DNA of 64,000 nucleotides from CTSOIL-112 sp964293815. Its GTDB lineage: Bacteria; Pseudomonadota; Gammaproteobacteria; Burkholderiales; Burkholderiaceae. A program made the position numbers and the translations under genes. The stretch covers positions 1-64,000 of the forward strand of contig CAXYYC010000009.1 of assembly GCA_964293815.1 (NCBI GenBank). Direction: 5' to 3'. Shown piece by piece: positions 46,291 through 54,613 of the stretch. The first letter of the stretch is position 1. Every line of letters starts with the position of its first letter. The notes under the pieces are model-generated. The model did no database searches. It was not told the DNA's origin and was given only the letters and a program-made list of their open reading frames with translations.

Positions 46291-47829
46291 TTATATATCC
46301 TCTTTACGCATATGCGGGAACAACAGCACATCGCGGATATTCGGACTATCGGTCAAAAGCATCATCAGACGGTCAATCCCAATACCGCAGCCACCCGTCG
46401 GCGGCATACCGTATTCGAGTGCGCGGATATAATCGGCATCATAGTACATCGCCTCATCATCACCCGCGTCTTTCGCCGCGACTTGCGCCATAAAGCGCGC
46501 CGCTTGGTCTTCGGGGTCGTTCAACTCAGAAAAGCCGTTGGCAATTTCGCGTCCCGTCATAAACAATTCAAAACGCTCGGTAATGCCCGCCACAGTATCG
46601 GATGCGCGCGCCAATGGCGAAACTTCCACCGGATAATCGATAATGAACGTCGGATTCCACAGCAGATGCTCGGCGACTTCTTCAAACAGCATCAATTGCA
46701 ACGCGCCCAAACCAGCGTTTTTCACCTGCGGATCATCCATCGTTACACCGTGTTTGCGCAGTTCGCCACGCAGAAAGTCAACATCCTCAAACGGTGAACC
46801 AATGTACTCTGGCGCGTATTTTTCAATCGCTTGGATGATGGTCAAACGGTCAAACGGCTGGGATAAATCCAACACTTTGCCTTGGTAATTCAGTACTGCA
46901 TTGCCCGTCGCACGCACGGCGACATCGCGCAGCAATTGCTCGGTGTAGTCCATTAACCAGCGGTAGTCGGTATAGGCCGCGTAGAACTCCATCATGGTAA
47001 ATTCAGGATTGTGGCGCGGCGAGACGCCTTCGTTACGGAAGTTGCGGTTAATTTCAAACACGCGCTCAAAGCCGCCGACCACCAAGCGTTTCAAATACAA
47101 TTCAGGCGCAATGCGCAGGAACATTTGCATGTCCAGCGCATTGTGGTGCGTGGTGAATGGCTTGGCCGAGGCGCCGCCCGGAATGGGGTGCAGCATCGGC
47201 GTTTCTACCTCCATAAAGCCGTTTTCCACCATAAAATCGCGCACGGCGTTCATCGCTTTGGTACGCTTCACGAAGGTCTCGCGTGTTTCCGGCGAGACGA
47301 TCAGATCGACGTAGCGCTGGCGGTATTTCAACTCTTGATCGGCCAGACCGTGGAATTTATCCGGCAAAGGACGCAGAGATTTGCTGAGCAGACGCAATTT
47401 CGCGCAGCGCACGGACAATTCACCGTGTTGGGTTTTGAACAATGTACCTTCGGCGGCAATGATGTCGCCCATGTCCCAGTGTTTGAATGCCGCGTGTACG
47501 TCTTCGCCCACGCCTTTGTCGTTGATGTAAAACTGAATTTGACCCGTGCCGTCCTGAACGGTGGCGAAACTCGCTTTGCCCATTACACGCTTGAGCATCA
47601 TGCGGCCAGCGATAGAAACGCTGATATTTTGCGCTTCGAGTTCTTCGCGCGTGGTGTCGGCGTATTGCTCTTGTAGATTTTGGGCGCGTTGCGCCGGTAC
47701 GAAATCATTCGGGAAGGCCACGCCTTGCTCGCGCAAAGCGGCCAATTTACTGCGACGCTCGGCCATAATCGCGTTTTCATCGCGTTCTTCGATCATGCCT
47801 ACGGGCGTATTGGATTGGTGTTCAGTCAT
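46291..47829 (-). CDS. lysS: Lysyl-tRNA synthetase (class II)
   Basis: 512-residue cytoplasmic synthetase. The N-terminal OB-fold anticodon domain has VSIAGRMMLKRVMGKASF. The catalytic domain has motif 1 (FMEVETPMLHPIPGGA), motif 2 (FRNEGVSPRHNPEFTMMEFY) and motif 3 (GCGIGIDRLMMLLTDS). In proteobacteria it normally follows prfB directly; here a secreted-protein gene lies between them. The frame ends at 46291. Confidence 0.97.
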   Translation of the reverse strand: MTEHQSNTPVGMIEERDENAIMAERRSKLAALREQGVAFPNDFVPAQRAQNLQEQYADTTREELEAQNISVSIAGRMMLKRVMGKASFATVQDGTGQIQFYINDKGVGEDVHAAFKHWDMGDIIAAEGTLFKTQHGELSVRCAKLRLLSKSLRPLPDKFHGLADQELKYRQRYVDLIVSPETRETFVKRTKAMNAVRDFMVENGFMEVETPMLHPIPGGASAKPFTTHHNALDMQMFLRIAPELYLKRLVVGGFERVFEINRNFRNEGVSPRHNPEFTMMEFYAAYTDYRWLMDYTEQLLRDVAVRATGNAVLNYQGKVLDLSQPFDRLTIIQAIEKYAPEYIGSPFEDVDFLRGELRKHGVTMDDPQVKNAGLGALQLMLFEEVAEHLLWNPTFIIDYPVEVSPLARASDTVAGITERFELFMTGREIANGFSELNDPEDQAARFMAQVAAKDAGDDEAMYYDADYIRALEYGMPPTGGCGIGIDRLMMLLTDSPNIRDVLLFPHMRKEDI

Positions 47830-47890
47830 TTTATATGGTCATTGTGTTAAAAAATGCGTCGCGCTGAGTCACGCAAACGCCCATGAATCA

Positions 47891-48346
47891 TTATTGTGAT
47901 TCCAGAAGTGCTTTTTGAGCCGGATTGGGCTTACCGAGCCAGACCGTTTTTTTGTTTAACTGCGCCATGCCATAAATTTCACGGGTTGGCGGATTAAACA
48001 GTATGACGAGGTGATTGTCACCACAATCGCGGATTTTACAGGTGTTGAGCAATACCCAATTTACGCCCTCTTGCGGCAAAACACGGCATGGTGCCGACGG
48101 CCCCGCGCCATGTCGCACCCATGCAGGCATGGGTACATTGGAGCGGGCGAACAGTTGGCGCACTGACGCGCGGAATTTTGGATTGCGATTCCAGTCGTGG
48201 TAATAGCTCTGTTCAACGTCGTGCTGCGTGAGTGTATCGAAATTGGTAATCGGCGCGGCCTGCGCCAATGACGACATGCCCAAACTGAGCACGCTCGCGG
48301 TAACTAATGCGACACTGATGTGTTTAATCGAATGGTTGACGTTCAT
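47891..48346 (-). CDS. Secreted Ivy-like protein (putative c-type lysozyme inhibitor family)
   Basis: 151-residue exported protein. The signal peptide (VALVTASVLSLGMSSLAQA) is probably cut after residue 30. The mature part has VPMPAWVRHG (72-80) and the disulfide loop CKIRDCGDNHLVILF starting at residue 103. E. coli Ivy has LPAWVMKG and CKPHDCGSQRIAVMW in the same order. In Ivy that CKPHDC loop enters the lysozyme active site; here the loop is CKIRDC, so the key His is Arg. The ATG is one base after the prfB stop, with AGGGGG inside prfB as ribosome site, so translation is probably coupled to prfB. Family likely; inhibitory activity inferred. Confidence 0.65.
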   Translation of the reverse strand: MNVNHSIKHISVALVTASVLSLGMSSLAQAAPITNFDTLTQHDVEQSYYHDWNRNPKFRASVRQLFARSNVPMPAWVRHGAGPSAPCRVLPQEGVNWVLLNTCKIRDCGDNHLVILFNPPTREIYGMAQLNKKTVWLGKPNPAQKALLESQ

Positions 48347-48347
48347 A

Positions 48348-49452
48348 TCACACCCCCTGTTTTAAACTCGCCTCGATGAATGCGTCCAAGTCGCCATCCA
48401 GCACTTTTTGTGTGGCGGAAATTTCGACATTAGTGCGCAGGTCTTTAATACGGCTGTTATCCAGTACATACGAGCGGATTTGATGTCCCCAACCCACATC
48501 AGACTTACTCGCTTCGAGTTTGTCCTGCTCGGATTGGCGTTTGCGCAATTCCACCTCGTATAAGCGTGATTTTAACATCGACATGGCTTCGGCACGATTT
48601 TTGTGCTGCGAGCGGTCATTTTGACATTGCACGACGGTATTGGTCGGAATGTGTGTGATACGCACCGCAGAGTCGGTTTTATTAATGTGCTGACCGCCCG
48701 CACCGGACGCGCGGTAGGTGTCAATGCGCAAATCCGCCGGATTGATTTCCACCTCAATCGAGTCGTCCACCTCAGGGTAGACGAAAATCGAGGCGAACGA
48801 GGTGTGGCGGCCGCCGGATGAGTCGAATGGTGATTTACGCACGAGACGATGCACACCGGTTTCGGTACGCAACATGCCGTAGGCGTATTCACCATCGATT
48901 TTCAAGCTGGCGGATTTGATGCCCGCCACATCACCGGGTGATTCCTCAAGAATCTCAACTTTAAAGTCTTTGCGCTCACAATAGCGCACATATTGGCGCA
49001 GCAACATACTCGCCCAATCGCACGCCTCGGTACCGCCCGCACCGGCTTGGATGTCCAAAAAGCACGGTTGCGGATCCAGCGGGTTGGAGAACATGCGGCG
49101 AAACTCCATTTGTCCAACCTCTTCGTCCAAGGCATGAACATCGGCTTCGAGCACTTCCATCGTGCCCACGTCATCTTCCATCTGCGCCAGTTCGAACAGC
49201 TCTGCCGTGTCTTTTTGATGCGCTTTCAGGCGATCCAGTTGTACCACCGTGCCTTCGAGCAATTTTTTCTCACGACCCAAATCCTGCGCACGTTTGGAAT
49301 CATTCCAAACGTTCGGGTCTTCCAGTTCCGCGTTAACTACGACCAGACGATCTGCTTTTTCAGCGTAGTCAAAGATACCCCCATAGCGCTTCGATGCGCT
49401 CTTGCAGTTCGGTCAATTGGTTGGATAGGGCGTTGATGCGTTCGATTTCCAT
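48348..49452 (-). CDS. prfB: Peptide chain release factor 2 with programmed +1 frameshift
   Basis: Reads UGA and UAA stops. The first 27 codons from ATG 49452 (MEIERINALSNQLTELQERI...) end at an in-frame TGA at 49369-49371. A +1 shift at CTT-TGA-C joins to a frame running to 48348, for 367 residues in total, the normal RF2 length. The larger part has the tripeptide anticodon region near IVYPEVD...EIN, the GGQ motif in ASGAGGQHINKTDSAV and NDRSQHKNRAEAM. The intergenic region upstream has a TATAAT at 49507-49512 that may be its -10 box. Confidence 0.97.
49369..49382 (-). promoter_or_regulatory. prfB: prfB autoregulatory +1 frameshift site
   Basis: The minus strand reads GGGGGTATCTTTGAC: a Shine-Dalgarno-like GGGGG, the slippery CTT codon and an in-frame TGA followed by C. 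This is identical in core to the E. coli site, where scarcity of RF2 promotes the shift. Confidence 0.95.
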
Positions 49453-49636
49453 GTTTTGTGTACTTTATAAATTCTGATAAGCCCCTGTTTTTTCAGGGAA
49501 ACGTGCATTATAAAAGCTTGAAGCGGAAATTGCCACCTTTCATGCTAAAATCTGGGGCATTTGAAACCGATATGCGGCATTTGACAAACTTTTGACACAT
49601 CGCTCCGCAATCGCGGTTTCGCCTCAAAGGATTTTT

Positions 49637-50500
49637 ATGCAATCGCTCTGGATGCTCGCCGCATCTTTTTTCTTTTCGCTCATGGGTGTGAGCATCAAAC
49701 TGGCCTCGGCACATCATAATTTGGCTGAAATCGTTTTGGCTCGCGGGATTCCAAGCGTGTTATTTTTATCTGGCTTTGCCTTGTATCGCGGGCTGGATCT
49801 ATGGGGACGGCATTTACGTGTCCATGCGGTGCGCAATGTCAGCGGGGTGACCTCGATGTGGATGGGATTTTATTCCATGCTGCACCTGCCTTTGGGTTTG
49901 GCAACGACTTTGAATTACACGTCTCCGCTTTTTTTGGCGGCATTTGTACTGTACACGGGTTATTTTGCGGGCATTTTTCGTGAGCAATGGTTGCGTTTCG
50001 GCGCGGTGATTTTGGGTTTTGTCGGCGTAATGTTAATTTTTAACCCATTTTCTGAAACCCAGCTCAATCATTTTGCGATTTTGGTCGGCTTGGCTTGCGG
50101 CGCACTGGCGGCGGTCGCGTACATGACGGTGCGCAGTCTGGGACAACTGGGTGAACCGGAGTGGCGCACGGTGATGCTGTTCTCTATGTCCATCACGATC
50201 ACCGGCATCATCGGCGTTGCGCTTTTGGGCTTTTCCGCAGGCACATCTTGGCAATCATGGTTGGCGTTGCTGGGCATTGGGATTTTCGGTATGTTCGCGC
50301 AACTGTGCATGACGCGCGCGTTTGGCTCGGGGCATCCGATGCTCACCGCGACCTTGCAATACAGTACGATTATTTTTGCTACGTTTTGGGGCGAATGGTT
50401 CTGGAGCGAGCGCATCAGTCTGTCCGGATTTTTGGGCATGAGCTTGATTGTCATCGCGGGTCTGACCGCCACGTTATATAGTCTGAAACACAAACAGTGA
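49637..50500 (+). CDS. EamA-family (DMT) transporter
   Basis: 287-residue inner-membrane protein with ten hydrophobic segments in two five-helix EamA repeats (for example FFFSLMGVSIKLA and LATTLNYTSPLFLAAFVL in the first, LCMTRAFGSGHPMLTATLQYS in the second). I took ATG 49637, which follows AAAGG; upstream codons are open without homology. Substrate unknown; metabolite export is common in the family. It is 10 bp upstream of the sulfurtransferase gene. Confidence 0.88.
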   Translation: MQSLWMLAASFFFSLMGVSIKLASAHHNLAEIVLARGIPSVLFLSGFALYRGLDLWGRHLRVHAVRNVSGVTSMWMGFYSMLHLPLGLATTLNYTSPLFLAAFVLYTGYFAGIFREQWLRFGAVILGFVGVMLIFNPFSETQLNHFAILVGLACGALAAVAYMTVRSLGQLGEPEWRTVMLFSMSITITGIIGVALLGFSAGTSWQSWLALLGIGIFGMFAQLCMTRAFGSGHPMLTATLQYSTIIFATFWGEWFWSERISLSGFLGMSLIVIAGLTATLYSLKHKQ

Positions 50501-50510
50501 GGATAAGTAT

Positions 50511-51380
50511 ATGAAAACGTTCACCAATATCATCAACGCCCATGATTTACACGCTTTGCCAAGCGCCCAAACCCTCATCATTGATGTGCGCCACAGTCTG
50601 GCCGATTTCTCGGTGGGGCAAAAAGCGTATGCGCAATCGCACATCCCGAATGCGCATTTTCTCAACATGGAAACTGATTTATCCGGTGCGAAAACAGGAC
50701 GCAATGGCCGCCATCCACTGCCCGATTGGGATCAATTGACCGAAAAATTACGTAGCATGGGCATGAATCACGACACACAAGTCGTCGCCTATGATGACGC
50801 AGGCGGCATGATGGCGGCGCGGGTTTGGTGGCTGCTACGAGCGCTCGGGCACACAGCGGTGGCGGTATTGGACGGTGGCATTGGCGCGTGGGAGCGGGCG
50901 GGCTTTGCGCTCACCAGCGACGTGCCAACGATTGCCGCTCAAGGCGATTTTCAACGCGGTACGTCTTTGATGCGCGTGTTGACCGCAGAGCAAGTGCGCA
51001 ATCATTTGGACTGTGCCGAACAAATCCTCGTCGATGCGCGCTCGCCTGAACGCTATCGTGGCGAAGCCGAACCGATAGACCCGATCGCGGGGCACATCCC
51101 CAGTGCGCTGAATCATTTTTGCGCTGACAATCTGCAAGCAGACGCCACTTTTAAACCCGCCGATGAATTACACGCGCAATGGTTGGCTTGCTTGGGTGAC
51201 GATGCCGCCGAGCAGATGGATCGTGTGGTGCATTACTGCGGCTCGGGCATCACAGCCAGCCACAATTTGCTGTCCATGCACATTGCGGGCTTGGATGTAT
51301 CGACAGCAGGTGCGGGGCTGTACGCCGGTTCGTGGTCGGAATGGATTGCCGACGAGCAACGCCCGCGCGAACCGAGTTGA
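50511..51380 (+). CDS. Two-domain sulfurtransferase (3-mercaptopyruvate type)
   Basis: 289-residue protein of two rhodanese domains. The first lacks a catalytic Cys; the second has the active loop YCGSGITA with Cys243. CGSG(V/I)TA loops mark 3-mercaptopyruvate sulfurtransferases, whereas thiosulfate enzymes have CRKGVTA. DVRHSLADFSVGQKAYAQSH and DGGIGAWERAGF are conserved landmarks. Probably cytoplasmic; transfers sulfane sulfur to thiols or cyanide. Forms a pair with the EamA gene and is convergent with tonB. Confidence 0.9.
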   Translation: MKTFTNIINAHDLHALPSAQTLIIDVRHSLADFSVGQKAYAQSHIPNAHFLNMETDLSGAKTGRNGRHPLPDWDQLTEKLRSMGMNHDTQVVAYDDAGGMMAARVWWLLRALGHTAVAVLDGGIGAWERAGFALTSDVPTIAAQGDFQRGTSLMRVLTAEQVRNHLDCAEQILVDARSPERYRGEAEPIDPIAGHIPSALNHFCADNLQADATFKPADELHAQWLACLGDDAAEQMDRVVHYCGSGITASHNLLSMHIAGLDVSTAGAGLYAGSWSEWIADEQRPREPS

Positions 51381-52148
51381 TTATTTTTTCAAATTAAAAC
51401 GAATATCAAAGCGATATCGGTACGCAATCGGCTGACCACCGCGCGTTGCGGGCGTAAATCGGTATTGATGCAGCACGGTTTCGTATGCCGAGCGATCCAA
51501 GCGCGCGTAACCACTGCCTTTGACCACATCAACAGATGAAGCGCGTCCGTCCGGCTCAACCATGACGGATAAAGTCACCACACCTTGCTCACCATTGTCT
51601 TGTGAAAAAGCAGGGTACGGTGGCTGTGGATTGTGTAAATGCCCGCCAATATGTGTGGGTAAGATCAATGCTGTATTGGCTGAATTTGTCGCTGAATTTG
51701 TTGCCGAATTCGTCGCTGAATTTACTCCCGAACGTTGATTAGTCGAACTCAATGCGCTCGCCATCGTATCACCCTGTGTCTGCTCATTTGGGTTGATGGT
51801 TGGGTTGATGGCGGAAGTTATCGTCGGATTTTTAGCCACTGTAGGCAAACGCTCCGATTCAGCGGACGGATGGTATTTTAGCCCGTCCACTGCATTATTC
51901 TGCGCCTGCTTGCTCTGCGGTTCGGACAGCTGGCTCACCGATGCGCCGCGTGAATCGTTCTCAGATTGGCTCGTTTCTGGTGGCGCTTCGGAGCTGAAAA
52001 GCTGTGTCGCAACCCATCGCGGTGGTTCAATATAGCCCTGACGAATCAAGGCGAAAATCACGCCCACATGAATGAGCGTGATGAGCACAAGCGTATTACG
52101 CCAACGTTTTGAAACCATGCGATGCGAATTCATACGATGCAAAACCAT
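51381..52148 (-). CDS. tonB: TonB-family energy transducer
   Basis: 255-residue protein with an N-terminal membrane anchor (NTLVLITLIHVGVIFALI, about 18-36), a long low-complexity periplasmic linker, and the C-terminal TonB domain. The linker has SATN repeats rather than the usual Pro-Lys. The domain shows NPQPPYPAFSQDNGEQGVV, VSVMVEPDGRASSVDVVKGSG and a terminal basic strand. ExbB and ExbD are not in the window. It lies 42 bp downstream of the TonB-dependent receptor and presumably energises it. The start is uncertain: ATGs at 52148, 52133 and 52118 are all in frame and none has a clear ribosome site. Confidence 0.87.
   Translation of the reverse strand: MVLHRMNSHRMVSKRWRNTLVLITLIHVGVIFALIRQGYIEPPRWVATQLFSSEAPPETSQSENDSRGASVSQLSEPQSKQAQNNAVDGLKYHPSAESERLPTVAKNPTITSAINPTINPNEQTQGDTMASALSSTNQRSGVNSATNSATNSATNSANTALILPTHIGGHLHNPQPPYPAFSQDNGEQGVVTLSVMVEPDGRASSVDVVKGSGYARLDRSAYETVLHQYRFTPATRGGQPIAYRYRFDIRFNLKK
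51679..51726 (-). repeat. 12-bp tandem repeat in tonB
   Basis: Four copies of GCTGAATTTGTC-like units encode the NSATNSATNSATNSAN stretch of the TonB linker. The fourth copy is diverged. Confidence 0.8.
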
Positions 52149-52190
52149 GCGATATCAATTTATGCAATACCCCTCGGATAGCGCGTACCA

Positions 52191-54290
52191 TTAGAATTTC
52201 GCATTGAGTTTCAGCCAAAACTGACGTCCAGGCTCGTTGATGCGGTAGCCGGTCAAACCTGCGTTGGCCACGTCATACGCGGTGGATTTATTGATATGCT
52301 CGCTGTAGGCACGGTCAAACAGATTGTCCACGCCCAAATTCACAGTTACATTTTTGTTCATCTTCCAGCCTGCATTGATGGAGACCACACCATAACCGGC
52401 GCTGGCTGTATTCAAATCCTGACCGATGATGTTGCCTTGCCCCGGCGCAATGCGGTTTTGTCGTGCCACAGCGCGGAACAATACGGCAGCGGAGAATGTA
52501 CCGTCGTCGTAACCGAGTGTGGTTTTCGACTCCAGCGGTGGGGTTTGTGCCAAAGCGATGCCGTCGGTGGTATTTTTGCCGCGCGTGTAGGCGAGGCTCT
52601 GACCAATTTTCCAGCTTGGCGCGAAATGCCACGTCAATTCGGCTTCGCCGCCCCAGCGCGTGGCATCGATGTTGCGCGCTTTGGGCATGGTGTTATTGTC
52701 CACGAGAATGAAGTCATCAATGCGGCTGCCGAATAGAGACAGGGATGCGGACACATTGTCATTTCGATAAATGACGCCTGCGTCTAATTGTTTATTGGTT
52801 TCTTTGTTCAGTTTGAAACTACGAACGCGCTCCCAAAAGTCTGGCGCACGTTCGCCCACGCCCACACCGGCGTAAGACGTCCACGCACCATCACGTCGCT
52901 CGAAACGCACAAAACCCGAATTAAGTCGATACGTTTGTTTTTCCCACTGTGTGCCTTTGACCGTGGCATAGTTAACGTATTTTTCTTGGTACGTTGCGTC
53001 TGTTGTGTCGTGACGATAGCCTGCGACGATGCGATTTTTATCATTCATCAGCCAAGTGCCTTCGGCGTACACACCCAAATTGCGGAAAGCTTGGTCTTTT
53101 TGACGTGGTGCGGCTTGATAATAAGCATTCGCCAATTGAGCCGTCATCATACCTGGGGTATAGCGCAAGGTATGTTGGTCATCCATCCAGTCCAGCCCCA
53201 CTTTGGCTTGTACTTTGTCAAAGCCCAAACTCGCTTCCAGACGCGCTGTGTCCGTTTCACGGTCGGGGTTGCTGGCCATTTTCATGCCTTTATTGGCGCG
53301 CAGCGTGTAGTTATCCATCACATGATCCACATAGCTGTGACCGTATTGCGCTTTCAATTCGGTCAGCCACGGCGTGAGGTCGCGGCGCGCGATTTTCACA
53401 TTCCACGCATCGCGGTCAAATTTGATTCCATCCATTGTGCGGTCGGCATACGCGGCATGACCACGACTGCGGTCGTAACTCGCTTCGATCAGGGTTTTTT
53501 CATCGGGGGTGATGCCCACTTGTACATTTTGACTATTGCGCGAATAGGCGGAATGCACTTCTTTACCATTGCCATCTGCGTAGTTGTCCGCTTCGTTATT
53601 GACCAAATTCAAGCGTGCATAGCCGTATTTCCAGCCCGCAGTCAAACCGCCATACACATCGAAACGCCCTGCACTGCCCGCAGTCAAGCTACCGTCAAAG
53701 TTCAAACCCGGCTCAGTGAATTTCGGCGTATCGCGCACGAATTGTACCGAGCCAGTAATCAATCCCGGGCCTTGCGTGACCGACTGTGGGCCTTTGGTAA
53801 TGATGACGTCATCGTAGTTCTCAGGATAAATGTACGCTGTCGGTGGATCCATACGTCCGCCACAACCACCAAACAAGTGGTGATCGTCGGCGGTGATCGC
53901 CAAACGCGAGCCACCCAAGCCACGGAACAGCGGATCGCCGTCAATCCCGCCTTTGCGAATCACGGTCATGTTCGGTACGGTTTTGAGCAAAGACGCGCCA
54001 TCCGGCACGGGTAAGGGCTGGATGGGTGCTTTCGGATTGATTTTCGCCAAATTGGGCTTCACGGTGGGTGTCGAGGTCACCACCACTTCTTCCAAAACCG
54101 CTTCGCCCACCGCTTTTGCTTGCTCGGTTTCCTGCCCATACACAGACATACTCAGCACAGACATACTCAGCACGGTCAAAACCATCGCGGCGATGGGCCT
54201 GAGGTGGTATTGTTTTGAGCGGTATTGTTTTGAGCGGTGTTGTGTCGGGCGGGTAGATGTGCGGAGCGATGTTTGAGTTTTTTGCATCAT
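52191..54290 (-). CDS. TonB-dependent copper receptor (OprC/NosA type)
   Basis: 699-residue outer-membrane beta-barrel transporter. The start is the ATG at 54290 (MMQKTQTSLRTS), preceded by AAAGAGA, with a signal sequence ending near MSVYGQ. A TonB box-like EEVVVTST follows, then the plug with FRGLGGSRLAITADDHHLFGG. The motif CGGRMDPPTAYIYPENYD is the hallmark of the OprC copper receptor group. The barrel ends QFWLKLNAKF with a terminal aromatic residue. Copper as substrate is inferred from the family. Two 15-bp tandem duplications lie in the leader. tonB follows. Confidence 0.9.
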   Translation of the reverse strand: MMQKTQTSLRTSTRPTQHRSKQYRSKQYHLRPIAAMVLTVLSMSVLSMSVYGQETEQAKAVGEAVLEEVVVTSTPTVKPNLAKINPKAPIQPLPVPDGASLLKTVPNMTVIRKGGIDGDPLFRGLGGSRLAITADDHHLFGGCGGRMDPPTAYIYPENYDDVIITKGPQSVTQGPGLITGSVQFVRDTPKFTEPGLNFDGSLTAGSAGRFDVYGGLTAGWKYGYARLNLVNNEADNYADGNGKEVHSAYSRNSQNVQVGITPDEKTLIEASYDRSRGHAAYADRTMDGIKFDRDAWNVKIARRDLTPWLTELKAQYGHSYVDHVMDNYTLRANKGMKMASNPDRETDTARLEASLGFDKVQAKVGLDWMDDQHTLRYTPGMMTAQLANAYYQAAPRQKDQAFRNLGVYAEGTWLMNDKNRIVAGYRHDTTDATYQEKYVNYATVKGTQWEKQTYRLNSGFVRFERRDGAWTSYAGVGVGERAPDFWERVRSFKLNKETNKQLDAGVIYRNDNVSASLSLFGSRIDDFILVDNNTMPKARNIDATRWGGEAELTWHFAPSWKIGQSLAYTRGKNTTDGIALAQTPPLESKTTLGYDDGTFSAAVLFRAVARQNRIAPGQGNIIGQDLNTASAGYGVVSINAGWKMNKNVTVNLGVDNLFDRAYSEHINKSTAYDVANAGLTGYRINEPGRQFWLKLNAKF
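54142..54171 (-). repeat. 15-bp tandem duplication in the receptor signal peptide
   Basis: Two perfect copies of ACAGACATACTCAGC encode the repeated LSMSV of the hydrophobic core. Confidence 0.8.
54206..54235 (-). repeat. 15-bp tandem duplication in the receptor N-region
   Basis: Two perfect copies of GGTATTGTTTTGAGC, followed by a degenerate third, encode the repeated RSKQY before the signal core. Confidence 0.8.
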
Positions 54291-54540
54291 GGATTCTCTT
54301 TCAAAAGTGAATAAAATATGAATCCATTTTAGAAGCATGGTTTTTTTAGGTAAATAAGCAAATCCATTAATCCTTAAAATTCACACACTTAGTGCATTAA
54401 TCAAATAATAATGATTCTTGTTAAAAATAATTTTTAGGGTTTTTGGGGTGGATTTTTGCGTGTTCAAAAGCGACCAAAAACCGCAAAAGTGGCGTATTTT
54501 TGACAGACAAAACTGTTGCAGTCACACAACGAATATGCGT
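54291..54540. promoter_or_regulatory. Upstream region of the copper receptor gene
   Basis: A/T-rich, no gene. It contains the Fur-like box listed separately. I see no clear copper-repressor (CueR/CopY) dyad. Confidence 0.5.
54407..54425 (-). promoter_or_regulatory. Possible Fur-box-like site
   Basis: The minus strand TTTAACAAGAATCATTATT matches the 19-bp Fur consensus GATAATGATAATCATTATC at 13 positions, mostly in one half (9 of 10 in the AATCATTATC half). It is 117 bp upstream of the receptor start. Confidence 0.3.
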
Positions 54541-54574
54541 CAAAAAACAAAAGCCCTAAATCATTTAGGGCTTT
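54541..54574 (-). terminator. Intrinsic terminator after aroB
   Basis: On the minus strand, AAAGCCCTAAA / TTTAGGGCTTT with a 3-nt loop is followed by a T-rich run. Confidence 0.85.
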
Positions 54575-54613
54575 ACTGAGGACTTTTCAGCCACCTTTTC
54601 GGTCAAAAAATGA

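Noticed and set aside
49369..49452. Broken prfB (premature stop)
   Set aside because: The TGA sits in the canonical RF2 frameshift site, so the gene is intact.
49485..49500. Small CCCTG/CAGGG hairpin upstream of prfB
   Set aside because: Only a 5-bp stem with an unpaired T loop; no convincing function as terminator or riboswitch.
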